A stretch of DNA of 64,000 nt from JAHELQ01 sp964491915 (GTDB lineage Bacteria > Acidobacteriota > Aminicenantia > UBA2199), in the NCBI GenBank assembly GCA_964491915.1, contig CAZBHS010000030.1, positions 8,660-72,659 on the forward strand. Reading direction: 5' to 3'. Positions within the stretch are counted from its first letter, which is position 1; each line of letters opens with the position of its first letter. The translations under genes and the position numbers were made by a program. Under the pieces are notes generated by a model that ran no database searches, was not told the origin of the DNA, and saw nothing but the letters and a program-made list of their open reading frames with translations. Below, piece after piece: positions 27,398-35,589 of the stretch.

Positions 27398-27796
27398 TTA
27401 TTTGGTCCTTAATATCTGCATGGTCACAGGATTGGAGTTCACGCCCTGGGATTTCCAGCGTACTTCCACGCTTATTGTCACATTGTCTTCGTCTATATCG
27501 AAAACGTGGATTGTTCTTGTGAATTGAGCGTATTTAGGAATCGTGTCATAGGCTTCTACAATCGGGTTATCGATGAATGTGCGGACAGTGTCGAAATCAA
27601 TACTCATCATTCGCTCGACACCCCCTTCCGCCAATTGCACGGCTTTTGTGTGATGTAGGGCGAAATTGTTTGTTTTGATATGGACGGTGGTCATTGTCAA
27701 AACACCGACAATGACAAAGGCGAGAATGGTGATGGAAATCAAGACTTCGATAAATGAAAATCCTTTTTGTTTGGGGCTAGATGAATTTTTTTTCAA
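27398..27796 (-). CDS. PilV/GspI-like minor pseudopilin (TTG start)
   Basis: This is about 132 residues with the prepilin leader KQKGFSFIEVLISITILAFVI (Gly-1, Phe+1, Glu+5). I chose TTG 27796 because GGAGG lies eight bases before it; the in-frame ATG at 27811 contains that GGAGG and has no site of its own. With TTG the gene overlaps the preceding pseudopilin gene by 20 bases. A pair of neighbouring pilin genes and a small downstream lipoprotein suggest an ordered minor-pilin operon. Confidence 0.8.
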   Translation of the reverse strand: MKKNSSSPKQKGFSFIEVLISITILAFVIVGVLTMTTVHIKTNNFALHHTKAVQLAEGGVERMMSIDFDTVRTFIDNPIVEAYDTIPKYAQFTRTIHVFDIDEDNVTISVEVRWKSQGVNSNPVTMQILRTK

Positions 27797-28265
27797 CTTT
27801 AATACCTCCATATGGGAATAGCTTGATATAAATGTAATCATATCCGGTCCCCCTGGGCGCTCTCAAGGTAACCGTCTGAGTCCCGCTCAATTGCATGTCG
27901 GCGGGCTTCAAGATCATGCCCCTGGAATTTACTGCAAAATCAGGCGGATTGAGTATGGCGATGTTTTCCGGTGTGGTTCCGGCTTTTACATCCCGGGTGG
28001 AGTAGTCTTGCCAGATTAAACCGTCATAGTATTCATATGTATACGAATCCGCAGTGAATTTCATGCGAATGATCATATTTTCCCGGGCGGATATTTGTTT
28101 GATTTTAAAAATTTCACCGGTAATGGCTCTGGCTGTGGAGCTAAGATTCGCGCGGTCCTTGCCTTTTAAACTATAACTTAAGGTTACCGAAATAAGAATA
28201 CTGAAAAATAAAAGCACCACCAGTAATTCGATGATCGAAAAGCCTGCGAGTTTATTTCGCTTCAT
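27777..28265 (-). CDS. GspH/FimT-like minor pseudopilin
   Basis: This 162-residue protein has the prepilin leader MKRNKLAGFSIIELLVVLLF (Gly-1, Phe+1, Glu+5) and a GspH/FimT-like body (LSSTARAITGEIFKIKQISAREN; GMILKP; the strand-rich end). It is the first gene of the minus-strand pseudopilin operon. Confidence 0.8.
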   Translation of the reverse strand: MKRNKLAGFSIIELLVVLLFFSILISVTLSYSLKGKDRANLSSTARAITGEIFKIKQISARENMIIRMKFTADSYTYEYYDGLIWQDYSTRDVKAGTTPENIAILNPPDFAVNSRGMILKPADMQLSGTQTVTLRAPRGTGYDYIYIKLFPYGGIKVEKKFI

Positions 28266-28476
28266 AGATACCTCTCATCTATTTATATTGCATGTTCGAT
28301 GCCGGAGGGTATTTATTTTTGAGTGTGGATGAGAGTATGATTAGTAAAGAATGTCCGCGGTTTTAGTAAATCATTCGCCTCGGCGGTAGTAAATATTTCT
28401 GTGTACATCTTACACATCTGTTTAGCTCTTTACACAGAGCCAGGTTTTGCAAGAGCGCCTATATCCGGGACAAAGA

Positions 28477-28505
28477 TTGCATTGTAATGGGGAAAAGGGT
28501 ATAAT
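28477..28505 (+). promoter_or_regulatory. Promoter of ftsY (leaderless)
   Basis: TTGCAT (28477-28482), a 17-base spacer and TATAAT (28500-28505). The ftsY ATG begins at 28512, six bases later, so transcription should start at the codon itself. No Shine-Dalgarno site precedes the ATG. Confidence 0.7.
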
Positions 28506-28511
28506 TTCAGT

Positions 28512-29396
28512 ATGAATTTAAAAGGAATGTTTAAGTCCTCGTTGAAAACGAAGATCAATCTGGTCCTCAACGCCTCGAAAAACAAAGAGGAAATATTTGA
28601 AGAGCTGGAAGAGTTGCTGATATTGGCGGACATTTCGATGGAATTGGTGGAACGTATCCTTTCCGGCGTGAAAAAGAAAATTAAGCTCACGTTTGATAAG
28701 GAGGATTTTTTTAACGCCTTAAAAGAAGAGTTGAACCAGCGATTCGCCGCGATTCCACAGAGCGGCGCTACACTCGATCACGGTAAGAATGTGATTCTAT
28801 TGGTGGGGATCAATGGCAGCGGTAAAACCACTACCGCTGCGAAGCTGGCGTATTATTATAGCAATAAAGGTAAAAAGGTATTGTTAGGGGCAGCCGATAC
28901 TTTCCGGGCCGCGGGTAGTTCGCAATTGTCCCTATGGGGCGAGCGTCTGGGGATTGCGGTGATCGGAGGCCAAAAAGGCGCCGACCCCGGCTCTGTCGTT
29001 TACAATAGCCTCAACTCCCTTGGCAATAAGGATTTTGATTTGTTGATCGTCGATACCGCCGGTCGCGTGCAAACCAAAGACAACTTGATGAAGGAATTGG
29101 AAAAACTTACCAACATCGTGAAGAAATTTTATCCTGACCAACCGGCGGATACACTGTTGGTGGTTGACGGCACCATGGGGCAGAACACTCTGGATCAAGC
29201 GAAACGGTTCAGGGAATTTTCAGGTATTACAGGGATCGTATTATCCAAAATAGACGGCACTGCTAAAGGCGGCACTGTCTTGAATATTTTGGACGCGCTT
29301 AAAATTCCGGTAAAATTCGCAGGTGTCGGCGAGGGGGAAAAGGACTTACTGGAGTTTTCTTCCCGGCGGTTCATAGATTCTTTATTAATGGATTGA
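28512..29396 (+). CDS. ftsY: Signal recognition particle receptor FtsY
   Basis: This 294-residue SRP GTPase has only an N and a G domain. The acidic A domain of Enterobacteria is absent, as in many phyla. G1 is GINGSGKTTT at 99-108, followed by ADTFRAAGSSQL (DTFRAAA.EQL in most FtsY), DTAGR, SKIDGTAKGG (usually TKLDGTAKGG) and GVGEGEKDLLEF. It receives ribosome-nascent chain complexes at the membrane for cotranslational insertion. Its stop lies five bases before ribD, an unusual but tight pairing. Confidence 0.95.
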   Translation: MNLKGMFKSSLKTKINLVLNASKNKEEIFEELEELLILADISMELVERILSGVKKKIKLTFDKEDFFNALKEELNQRFAAIPQSGATLDHGKNVILLVGINGSGKTTTAAKLAYYYSNKGKKVLLGAADTFRAAGSSQLSLWGERLGIAVIGGQKGADPGSVVYNSLNSLGNKDFDLLIVDTAGRVQTKDNLMKELEKLTNIVKKFYPDQPADTLLVVDGTMGQNTLDQAKRFREFSGITGIVLSKIDGTAKGGTVLNILDALKIPVKFAGVGEGEKDLLEFSSRRFIDSLLMD

Positions 29397-29401
29397 CCGC
29401 G

Positions 29402-30517
29402 ATGGATGTTACCGGTTTCCCTGCCAATGACGTAAAATTTATGAAGATGGCGATCCGTTTGGGCGGAAAAGGGACCGGGTATACCGAACCAAATCCACTG
29501 GTGGGCGCTGTGGTGGCAAAAGACGGCAAAATTGTTTCCACTGGATATCACCGGATGTACGGAGGATTGCACGCGGAGCGCGAAGCGTTACAGCACGTCG
29601 ATGCCGAAGGAGCCACTCTTTATGTTCCCCTCGAACCCTGCAGCCACCACGGAAAACAACCCCCTTGCGTGGATATTGTGATTGAAAAAAAATTGGCGCG
29701 CGTCGTCATTGCTACTCAAGATCCATGTTCGTTGGTTAACGGGAAGGGTATACAGCGTCTGCGGCGAGCCGGAATTCAGGTGACCATTGGGTGTCTCGGC
29801 GATCTCTATAGATTTGAAAACCGCCATTATTTTAAGTTCATTCAGAATAATCGTCCGTATGTAACGTTGCGGGCCGGGGTTTCGGTGGACGGAAAGTTGA
29901 CTGACAAGTACAGGAAATCCCAGTGGGTAACCGGAGACACACTACGCCGGATTTCGCGTAGCTTTCGAGGTGAATTCTCGGCCATTATGGCGGGCGCCGG
30001 TACAATTCTCGATGACGATCCACAATTGACGGTGCGCGGCGAGTGGCGGGGGAAGAAATTGTTCCGGGTCGTTCTTGATTCTCATAATAGAATTCCAACC
30101 ACATTGAAGGTGTTTCAAAACCAGGGCGATTTTCCTTTAATTATTTTCAGCTCGAAAAACGCGGGCAATAAAGATAAAAAATGCCGGCATCACTATTTTG
30201 TCTCAACTGCCCGGGGTACGGACGACGCCCTCGACCTCGGAGAAGTACTCGACAATCTTGGAAAACTTGGGATAGCTTCTGTCCTGGTGGAAGGTGGAGG
30301 ACGGTTGATTGATTCTTTTTTGCGCTTGAAATTGTTTGACGAGGTAATACTCTTTACGGCCGGCACATTGATCGGAGGCGTTGACTCGGTTCAATTGATG
30401 CATTCCGGCGTCCCGTTGTCTGAGGCCGTCAAACTGGAAAACCTGGAAACGATTCCTTTTGAAAATGGATATATTGTACGGTCCGTCAGACTGGATGCTC
30501 CTGGAGGTTCGAAATAG
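29402..30517 (+). CDS. ribD: Bifunctional riboflavin deaminase/reductase
   Basis: This 371-residue protein has an N-terminal cytidine-deaminase-like domain: zinc site HAEREAL and PLEPCSHHGKQPPC, substrate motif NPLVGAVV. The C-terminal reductase domain follows (LRAGVSVDGKLT, GAGTILDDDPQLTVR, VEGGGRLIDSFL). It carries out steps two and three of riboflavin synthesis. ATG 29402 is chosen; a TTG at 29393 overlaps the ftsY stop. It is followed directly by ribE and ribBA. Confidence 0.95.
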   Translation: MDVTGFPANDVKFMKMAIRLGGKGTGYTEPNPLVGAVVAKDGKIVSTGYHRMYGGLHAEREALQHVDAEGATLYVPLEPCSHHGKQPPCVDIVIEKKLARVVIATQDPCSLVNGKGIQRLRRAGIQVTIGCLGDLYRFENRHYFKFIQNNRPYVTLRAGVSVDGKLTDKYRKSQWVTGDTLRRISRSFRGEFSAIMAGAGTILDDDPQLTVRGEWRGKKLFRVVLDSHNRIPTTLKVFQNQGDFPLIIFSSKNAGNKDKKCRHHYFVSTARGTDDALDLGEVLDNLGKLGIASVLVEGGGRLIDSFLRLKLFDEVILFTAGTLIGGVDSVQLMHSGVPLSEAVKLENLETIPFENGYIVRSVRLDAPGGSK

Positions 30518-30518
30518 T

Positions 30519-31097
30519 ATGTTTACCGGAATTGTGTTGACCCTTGGAACGTTGCAAGCATTGGAAAAAAAAGAATCCCCGGTATTGCGGATTTCCGCTC
30601 AATTGCCCGGGGAATTGAAAATAGGAGATTCTGTGGCGGTGAACGGCTCTTGCTTGACCATTATTGAAATGACCGGGACAGAATTCAGCTTTAACTTGAG
30701 CCGGGAAACCTTGAAATTGTCGAATTTTCTGGATCTCTCCCGGGGAAGTCTCTTGAATCTCGAACTACCCCTCGCATTGCGAGATTTCCTGGGTGGCCAT
30801 CTGGTGAGCGGCCATCTGGATGGTGTGGTGCGGGTGAAGTCGATCCAGAAGCGGGCGGGAAGCACGACGTTTTCGTTTATGTTCAACAAGTCCGACTGGA
30901 GAAAATTTCTCATCCCTAAAGGCTCGGTGACTTTGAACGGGGTCAGTCTGACTCTTTCGGAGGTGGCAAGCTCGTTTTTTTCCGTTGAGGTGATTCCCCA
31001 TACCCTCGATGCCACAAATCTCAAGTACTTCAAGGTTGGGGACCGGGTGAATCTCGAACTTGATTTAATCGGAAAATATTTATATAATTTCAAATGA
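30519..31097 (+). CDS. ribE: Riboflavin synthase alpha chain
   Basis: This 192-residue protein begins MFTGIV, the standard start, and consists of two lumazine-binding repeats (VNGSCLTI...NLSRETLKLSNF; LNGVSLTLSEV...PHTLDATNL). It dismutates two 6,7-dimethyl-8-ribityllumazine molecules into riboflavin. ATG 30519 follows GGAGG and lies one base after the ribD stop; the frame opens further upstream within ribD. The lumazine synthase ribH is not in the window. Confidence 0.95.
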   Translation: MFTGIVLTLGTLQALEKKESPVLRISAQLPGELKIGDSVAVNGSCLTIIEMTGTEFSFNLSRETLKLSNFLDLSRGSLLNLELPLALRDFLGGHLVSGHLDGVVRVKSIQKRAGSTTFSFMFNKSDWRKFLIPKGSVTLNGVSLTLSEVASSFFSVEVIPHTLDATNLKYFKVGDRVNLELDLIGKYLYNFK

Positions 31098-31122
31098 TAA
31101 AAGGAAGAATAAGAGAGAAGCT

Positions 31123-32337
31123 ATGAAAAATTCAAATATCATATCAGTACCAGAAGCAGTTGAATATTTAAGAAAAGGTCGTATGATTATCATTGTTGAC
31201 GATGAAGATCGAGAGAATGAAGGCGACCTGACGATCGTGTCTGAAATGGTCACTCCGGAAATCATTAACTTTATGGCCACTCACGCCCGCGGTTTAATTT
31301 GTGTGTCGCTTACGGAAGAGCGTAGCGCGGAGTTGAATCTTCCTCTGATGGTCAATGACAATACGTCGCAATTCGAGACGCCATTCACTGTTTCGGTGGA
31401 TGCCAAAAAGAACACCACCACCGGGATATCCGCGTTTGACCGGGCCGAAACCATCAAGTGCTTGATCAATCCTGAAAGTAAACCTGAGGATCTGGCCAAA
31501 CCCGGTCACATTTTCCCGTTGCGGGCAAAAAACGGTGGCGTATTGGTACGCGCCGGTCAAACCGAAGCCTCTCTTGATCTAGCTAGAATCGCAGGCTTGA
31601 ATCCATCCGGCGTTATTTGCGAGATCATGAAGGACGACGGTACTATGGCCCGCATGCCGGACCTTGAGAAATTCTCCAAAAAACACGACATCCCCATCAT
31701 CACGATTGAAGAGATCATCAAGTATCGAGTTCAGGAAGAGTTGCTGGTAGAACAGGTCTCCGAAGCAAACCTTCCGACAAAATACGGAGAGTTCATTATC
31801 AAAGGATTCATTGACTCGATTCAGAACGAAACCCACATCGCATTGGTTCAGGGGGAGGTGAACACCGATGAGCCGGTGCTGGTGCGCGTGCATTCTCAAT
31901 GCCTGACCGGCGATACATTCGGCTCGCTGAAGTGCGACTGCGGCACCCAATTGCAGAAAGCGCTGGAGATCATCAATGACGAAGGCCGCGGCGTGGTGCT
32001 GTATCTCACCAACCAGGAAGGACGGGGAATCGGGCTATTGGAGAAGATCAAGGCTTACAAACTCCAGGAGCATGGCATGGATACAGTGGAAGCCAATCTG
32101 AAACTTGGATTTCAGGCTGACCAGAGGGATTATGGTATCGGCGCCCAGATCTTGAGACGATTGGGGATCAAAAAAATGAGGCTGATGACCAATAATCCGG
32201 CGAAGTATATTGCCCTGTCCGGCTATGGGCTGGAAATCACCGAACGCATGCCTGTGGAAGTGGAACCCAACAAAATTAATGTCGCGTACATGCGCACAAA
32301 AAAAGAGAAGATGGGCCACATTCTTAAAAAGCTCTAA
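31123..32337 (+). CDS. ribBA: DHBP synthase / GTP cyclohydrolase II fusion
   Basis: This 404-residue protein has an N-terminal RibB domain with DDEDRENEGDL and ATHARGLICVSL and a C-terminal RibA domain with zinc cysteines in RVHSQCLTGDTFGSLKCDCG, plus NQEGRGIGL and the Arg/Tyr blocks RDYGIGAQIL. It supplies both precursors of the lumazine. The usual HSEC is HSQC here, a conservative change. It ends in TAATG shared with the next gene. Confidence 0.95.
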   Translation: MKNSNIISVPEAVEYLRKGRMIIIVDDEDRENEGDLTIVSEMVTPEIINFMATHARGLICVSLTEERSAELNLPLMVNDNTSQFETPFTVSVDAKKNTTTGISAFDRAETIKCLINPESKPEDLAKPGHIFPLRAKNGGVLVRAGQTEASLDLARIAGLNPSGVICEIMKDDGTMARMPDLEKFSKKHDIPIITIEEIIKYRVQEELLVEQVSEANLPTKYGEFIIKGFIDSIQNETHIALVQGEVNTDEPVLVRVHSQCLTGDTFGSLKCDCGTQLQKALEIINDEGRGVVLYLTNQEGRGIGLLEKIKAYKLQEHGMDTVEANLKLGFQADQRDYGIGAQILRRLGIKKMRLMTNNPAKYIALSGYGLEITERMPVEVEPNKINVAYMRTKKEKMGHILKKL

Positions 32338-33077
32338 TGAAACAGGATATGGATTCTTTTTTGGGCCTGAGCGCTTCAGGTCAGATCAAGTATCTAAAGC
32401 ACGGTGATTTTACGGAGTTGCCGGCTTTAGAGCGGATAGATTTCCTCAAGAGGATTTTAATCGTTGAATTGTCGTCCAAAACCATTGCCTCGGGATTGAA
32501 GATTTTACGGGAATTGAAGTGCCGGGACCGGTCGTTTTATACAAAGTTCCTCTACCATTCCGACAGTTCAGTGGCCAATGCCGCCCGTAAAGCGGTTGGG
32601 GAAAGCTCGGGAAACAAGGATTCCGGCGCAGTGCGATTGGTGGACTTGGTGAAAAACGAGGACGCCGGAGAACGGCTGGATATGGTCAGATCGGTGCTTG
32701 AGAAGAAAGAGACCGTGAGCGTGTCTATTCTTGTTTCATTGTTGTCCATTGACGATTTCGCACTCCGGGATTTTATAGTCGAGCACATCGGCCCGGAGCA
32801 CCAACTCGACGAAACGGCCTTGTCTGAGTCGATCAAGCATTCAGTCTGGTATGTCCGGGCATCGCTAATAGAAATTTTAGGGAAACTGAAAAGCGAGCAC
32901 ATCTACAATATAGCCGAAGTTCTTCTTAACGACAAGAATGTTGAAGTAAAGCTTAAATTCATCCAGGCCCTGGCCGGACTTGACCGGGACCGATCGCGCC
33001 CCTTTTTATTGAAATTGAAAGACGATCCCAACCATCAGGTGAAAAAAGAGGCGGATAGAACATTGGCAACTATATGA
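32337..33077 (+). CDS. HEAT-repeat protein
   Basis: This 246-residue, all-helical protein has several HEAT-like repeats, clearest at SVWYVRASLIEILGKLKSEH and NVEVKLKFIQALAGLDRDRS. It overlaps ribBA by one base (TAATG), so it belongs to the riboflavin operon by translation coupling. HEAT proteins act as scaffolds; nothing ties it to riboflavin chemistry. A terminator follows directly. Confidence 0.75.
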   Translation: MKQDMDSFLGLSASGQIKYLKHGDFTELPALERIDFLKRILIVELSSKTIASGLKILRELKCRDRSFYTKFLYHSDSSVANAARKAVGESSGNKDSGAVRLVDLVKNEDAGERLDMVRSVLEKKETVSVSILVSLLSIDDFALRDFIVEHIGPEHQLDETALSESIKHSVWYVRASLIEILGKLKSEHIYNIAEVLLNDKNVEVKLKFIQALAGLDRDRSRPFLLKLKDDPNHQVKKEADRTLATI

Positions 33078-33083
33078 GCTGAT

Positions 33084-33122
33084 GCGCCGGAGCCTAATAG
33101 AAGGCCCGGCGTCGGTTTTTTT
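33084..33122 (+). terminator. Rho-independent terminator of the ftsY-rib operon
   Basis: GCGCCGG pairs with CCGGCGT, and inside it GCCT pairs with AGGC around AATAGA. Seven T follow at 33116-33122. It starts seven bases after the HEAT gene stop and is the best terminator in this region. Confidence 0.9.
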
Positions 33123-33162
33123 AAATAAAACAACACCTGAGCCGTGGTTGCAGGAGGCTATG

Positions 33163-33831
33163 ATGAGTAGCGGTGAAACTCACGAAAATCAAGACTTTTC
33201 CTGGATGTTGAGGGGTGTCAGTCATTGTTGTCAATCGACTGTCAGGATTGAGCGGGAGCGCGTTATCTATGTCGATCCCTTCCGGATTGACGGCAATCCC
33301 GCAGACGCGGACATTATCTTTTGCACCCATGAACATTTTGACCATTTGTCGGAGAAAGATATCGAACGGATCATGAAAGAGGATACCATTCTGGTGGTTC
33401 CCAAAAAGGCGGCGAAAAAATTCAAAAAATTTCCGCTGGCAAAAGTGATCGGTGTTTCCCCCTTTGAAGAATACAATCTAGAGGGCATTTCTTTTAAGAC
33501 AGTTCCAGCCTACAATATCAAGAAATGGTTCCATCCCAAACGGAAAAAATGGGTCGGTTACATTATCCAACTGGATGGCGCCGGTTACTATTTTGCCGGC
33601 GATACCGACCATATCCCTGAAATGGCGGATATCGAAGCCGATGTCGCGTTCCTTCCGGTTGGCGGAAAATACACGATGGACGCGTTGGAGGCGGCCGAAG
33701 CCGCCAACATGATGCGCCCTAAAGTGGCGATCCCTATCCATTTCGCCGATGTGGTGGGCACCCCGGAGGATGCCCAAACCTTCGTTCAAAATTTGAACGC
33801 CCCCATCGAGGGCGTCATTCTCAAGAGTTGA
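33163..33831 (+). CDS. Metallo-beta-lactamase-fold hydrolase
   Basis: This is about 222 residues. The metal motif is THEHFDHLS, followed by FAGDTDHIPEM and IPIHFADVVGT, the UlaG/UPF0173-like order of a metal-dependent hydrolase. AGGAGG lies five bases before ATG 33163 (an ATG at 33160 is also possible); the frame opens at 33082, but that part is the terminator. Substrate unknown. Confidence 0.85.
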   Translation: MSSGETHENQDFSWMLRGVSHCCQSTVRIERERVIYVDPFRIDGNPADADIIFCTHEHFDHLSEKDIERIMKEDTILVVPKKAAKKFKKFPLAKVIGVSPFEEYNLEGISFKTVPAYNIKKWFHPKRKKWVGYIIQLDGAGYYFAGDTDHIPEMADIEADVAFLPVGGKYTMDALEAAEAANMMRPKVAIPIHFADVVGTPEDAQTFVQNLNAPIEGVILKS

Positions 33832-33866
33832 GTTATAATGTTGACCATTGGATTAGACATTAGAAT

Positions 33867-34793
33867 TTGGATTATCAAAATATTGTTTTGTTTTTGAATC
33901 GCCGCTGCACGGTGGGGTGTCCGTCATGCAATGTACTGGCTGAGGCGGACCGGTCGCTGGAATTGTCTTCCGACTGGTTGGCAGATTTTTTCGGGAGGGT
34001 GGGGGACCTGGATTTTGCCGGGTATGTCACCTGGACCGGCGGCGAACCGTTTCTTTCGTTTGACAGTTTGAAGAGTGGGCTGTTGGAAGCCTGCGATAAG
34101 GGCTTCCGGTCTGAAATATTGACCAGTGGAATCTGGTTCCGGGATGAGCCGGGGCTTTTGGAGGAGATTGCCGGCATCGAGGGAGTGTCGCTTCGTGTCA
34201 GTGTGGACGCTGAGCATCAGCGGAGCGTCGCTGTGGGGGAGTTGATCCGGTTGATCGCGAGGGCGGATGAGCTGAATCTCGAAGTCAACCTCACTTTGAG
34301 GGAGATACCTGAAGATCCCCTGGCGGTGAAGCGGACGATGGCGGCGATTGAAGACGCGCTGCCTGAGTTTGTGGAAAAAAATCGCGGCCAATCAAGATTT
34401 TGTCATCGCATTCCCCATATGCCGGTGCGAGATCCCCGCCTTCCATCACCACCTTCCCCGGGGGAAACATCAACTGGAAAGAAGTGGAAGAAACCCTGCA
34501 CTCTGGCGTTCCGTGATTTGGTGATCGGCGAGGACGGAATCGTGTATCCCTGTTGCGGAGTGATCGGTCTCGAGGCGCGATCGCGTTTTGCCCTTGGCGA
34601 TCCGTTGCGATTATCCTGGAAGGAGTTGCTGCGCCTCAGGGACGAGCATCCACTCCTCAAAGATCTGCGGCGGGAGGGGCCTTTTCAGATAGCGATCGAC
34701 AATGGTCTCGAACCGCAACAATGGCATCTCCCGTTCAAAACTCCATGCCACCTGTGCCTTGTTTTGTTTACCTATTTTCCTGATATAATTTGA
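33867..34793 (+). CDS. Radical SAM protein with a SPASM-like C-terminus
   Basis: This 308-residue protein has the CxxxCxxC cluster motif at residues 14-21 (CTVGCPSC), then the SAM-binding TWTGGEPF. Toward the C-terminus Cys residues occur as CTLAF, IVYPCCGVIG and CHLC, resembling a SPASM-type auxiliary cluster. The start is TTG 33867 because a TAG lies at 33861-33863; no Shine-Dalgarno site is seen. It is the only generic radical SAM enzyme in the window besides the AmmeMemoRadiSam one, and could in principle act on peptides, but no precursor is near it. Confidence 0.78.
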   Translation: MDYQNIVLFLNRRCTVGCPSCNVLAEADRSLELSSDWLADFFGRVGDLDFAGYVTWTGGEPFLSFDSLKSGLLEACDKGFRSEILTSGIWFRDEPGLLEEIAGIEGVSLRVSVDAEHQRSVAVGELIRLIARADELNLEVNLTLREIPEDPLAVKRTMAAIEDALPEFVEKNRGQSRFCHRIPHMPVRDPRLPSPPSPGETSTGKKWKKPCTLAFRDLVIGEDGIVYPCCGVIGLEARSRFALGDPLRLSWKELLRLRDEHPLLKDLRREGPFQIAIDNGLEPQQWHLPFKTPCHLCLVLFTYFPDII

Positions 34794-34806
34794 AGTGGAG
34801 GATGTG

Positions 34807-35589
34807 ATGATGAAGAATGTTTGCTCGATTGTGTTTGCCATACTGATGATGATGTCGTGCCGGCCCGCCGAAGCCGGTTCGCTTGTAATACTCAATGGCG
34901 GAAGCGTCGAATCGCGCTTCGTTGTGCCCGAAGGATTTGTGCGGGTCGCGGCGAAGGAAGATTCGTTCGCCGCCTACTTGCGCCGACTGCCTCTCGAGGC
35001 CGACGGCGCGCCGGTTCTGTATTATGACGGTAGAATCAAGCCCAGGGACGTGCACGCCGCGGTTATCGCCATGGACACCGGCACACGGGACTTGCAACAA
35101 TGCGCCGACGCGGTGATGCGGTTGCGGGGCGAATTTTTGTTCGGTCAAAAACACTTCGCCGATATTCACTTCAATTTTGTCGGCGACGGAAAACCGCGCT
35201 ATTACAAAGACCACGCCGATTCCACCCATTCCTACAAAAGCTTCCGCAAATACATGAATTATATCTTCGCCTACGCCAATACCGCTTCCCTGAAAGCCGA
35301 ACTGAAGCCGGTGGACTTCGACCACATGAAAATCGGCGACGTGTTCATCCAATCGGGCAATCCCTACGGCCACGCAGTCATCGTCGTTGACATGGCCCGC
35401 AACCCCGGCACCGGCGCCTTCATATTCCTCCTGGCCCAAAGCTACATGCCTGCCCAAAAGATCCACATCTTACAAAACCCCAACCATCACCGCCTCACCC
35501 CCTGGTACATCTCCACCTTCACAGGCCCCCTCGACACCCCCGAATGGACCTTCCAAAAGACCGACCTCCGCCGCTTCCCTGAAGAATGA
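34807..35589 (+). CDS. DUF4846 protein, exported
   Basis: This is 260 residues, with a signal peptide ending MMMSCRPAEAGS and a start after GGAGG. The family blocks are FAAYLRRLPL, RDLQQCADAVMRLRGE, IGDVFIQSGNPYGHAVIVVDMA and LLAQSYMPAQKIHILQNPN, all typical of DUF4846, whose fold resembles papain-like or NlpC-like proteins. Function unknown. It overlaps the next gene by four bases (ATGA). A TATAAT at 34784-34789 may be its own -10. Confidence 0.85.
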   Translation: MMKNVCSIVFAILMMMSCRPAEAGSLVILNGGSVESRFVVPEGFVRVAAKEDSFAAYLRRLPLEADGAPVLYYDGRIKPRDVHAAVIAMDTGTRDLQQCADAVMRLRGEFLFGQKHFADIHFNFVGDGKPRYYKDHADSTHSYKSFRKYMNYIFAYANTASLKAELKPVDFDHMKIGDVFIQSGNPYGHAVIVVDMARNPGTGAFIFLLAQSYMPAQKIHILQNPNHHRLTPWYISTFTGPLDTPEWTFQKTDLRRFPEE

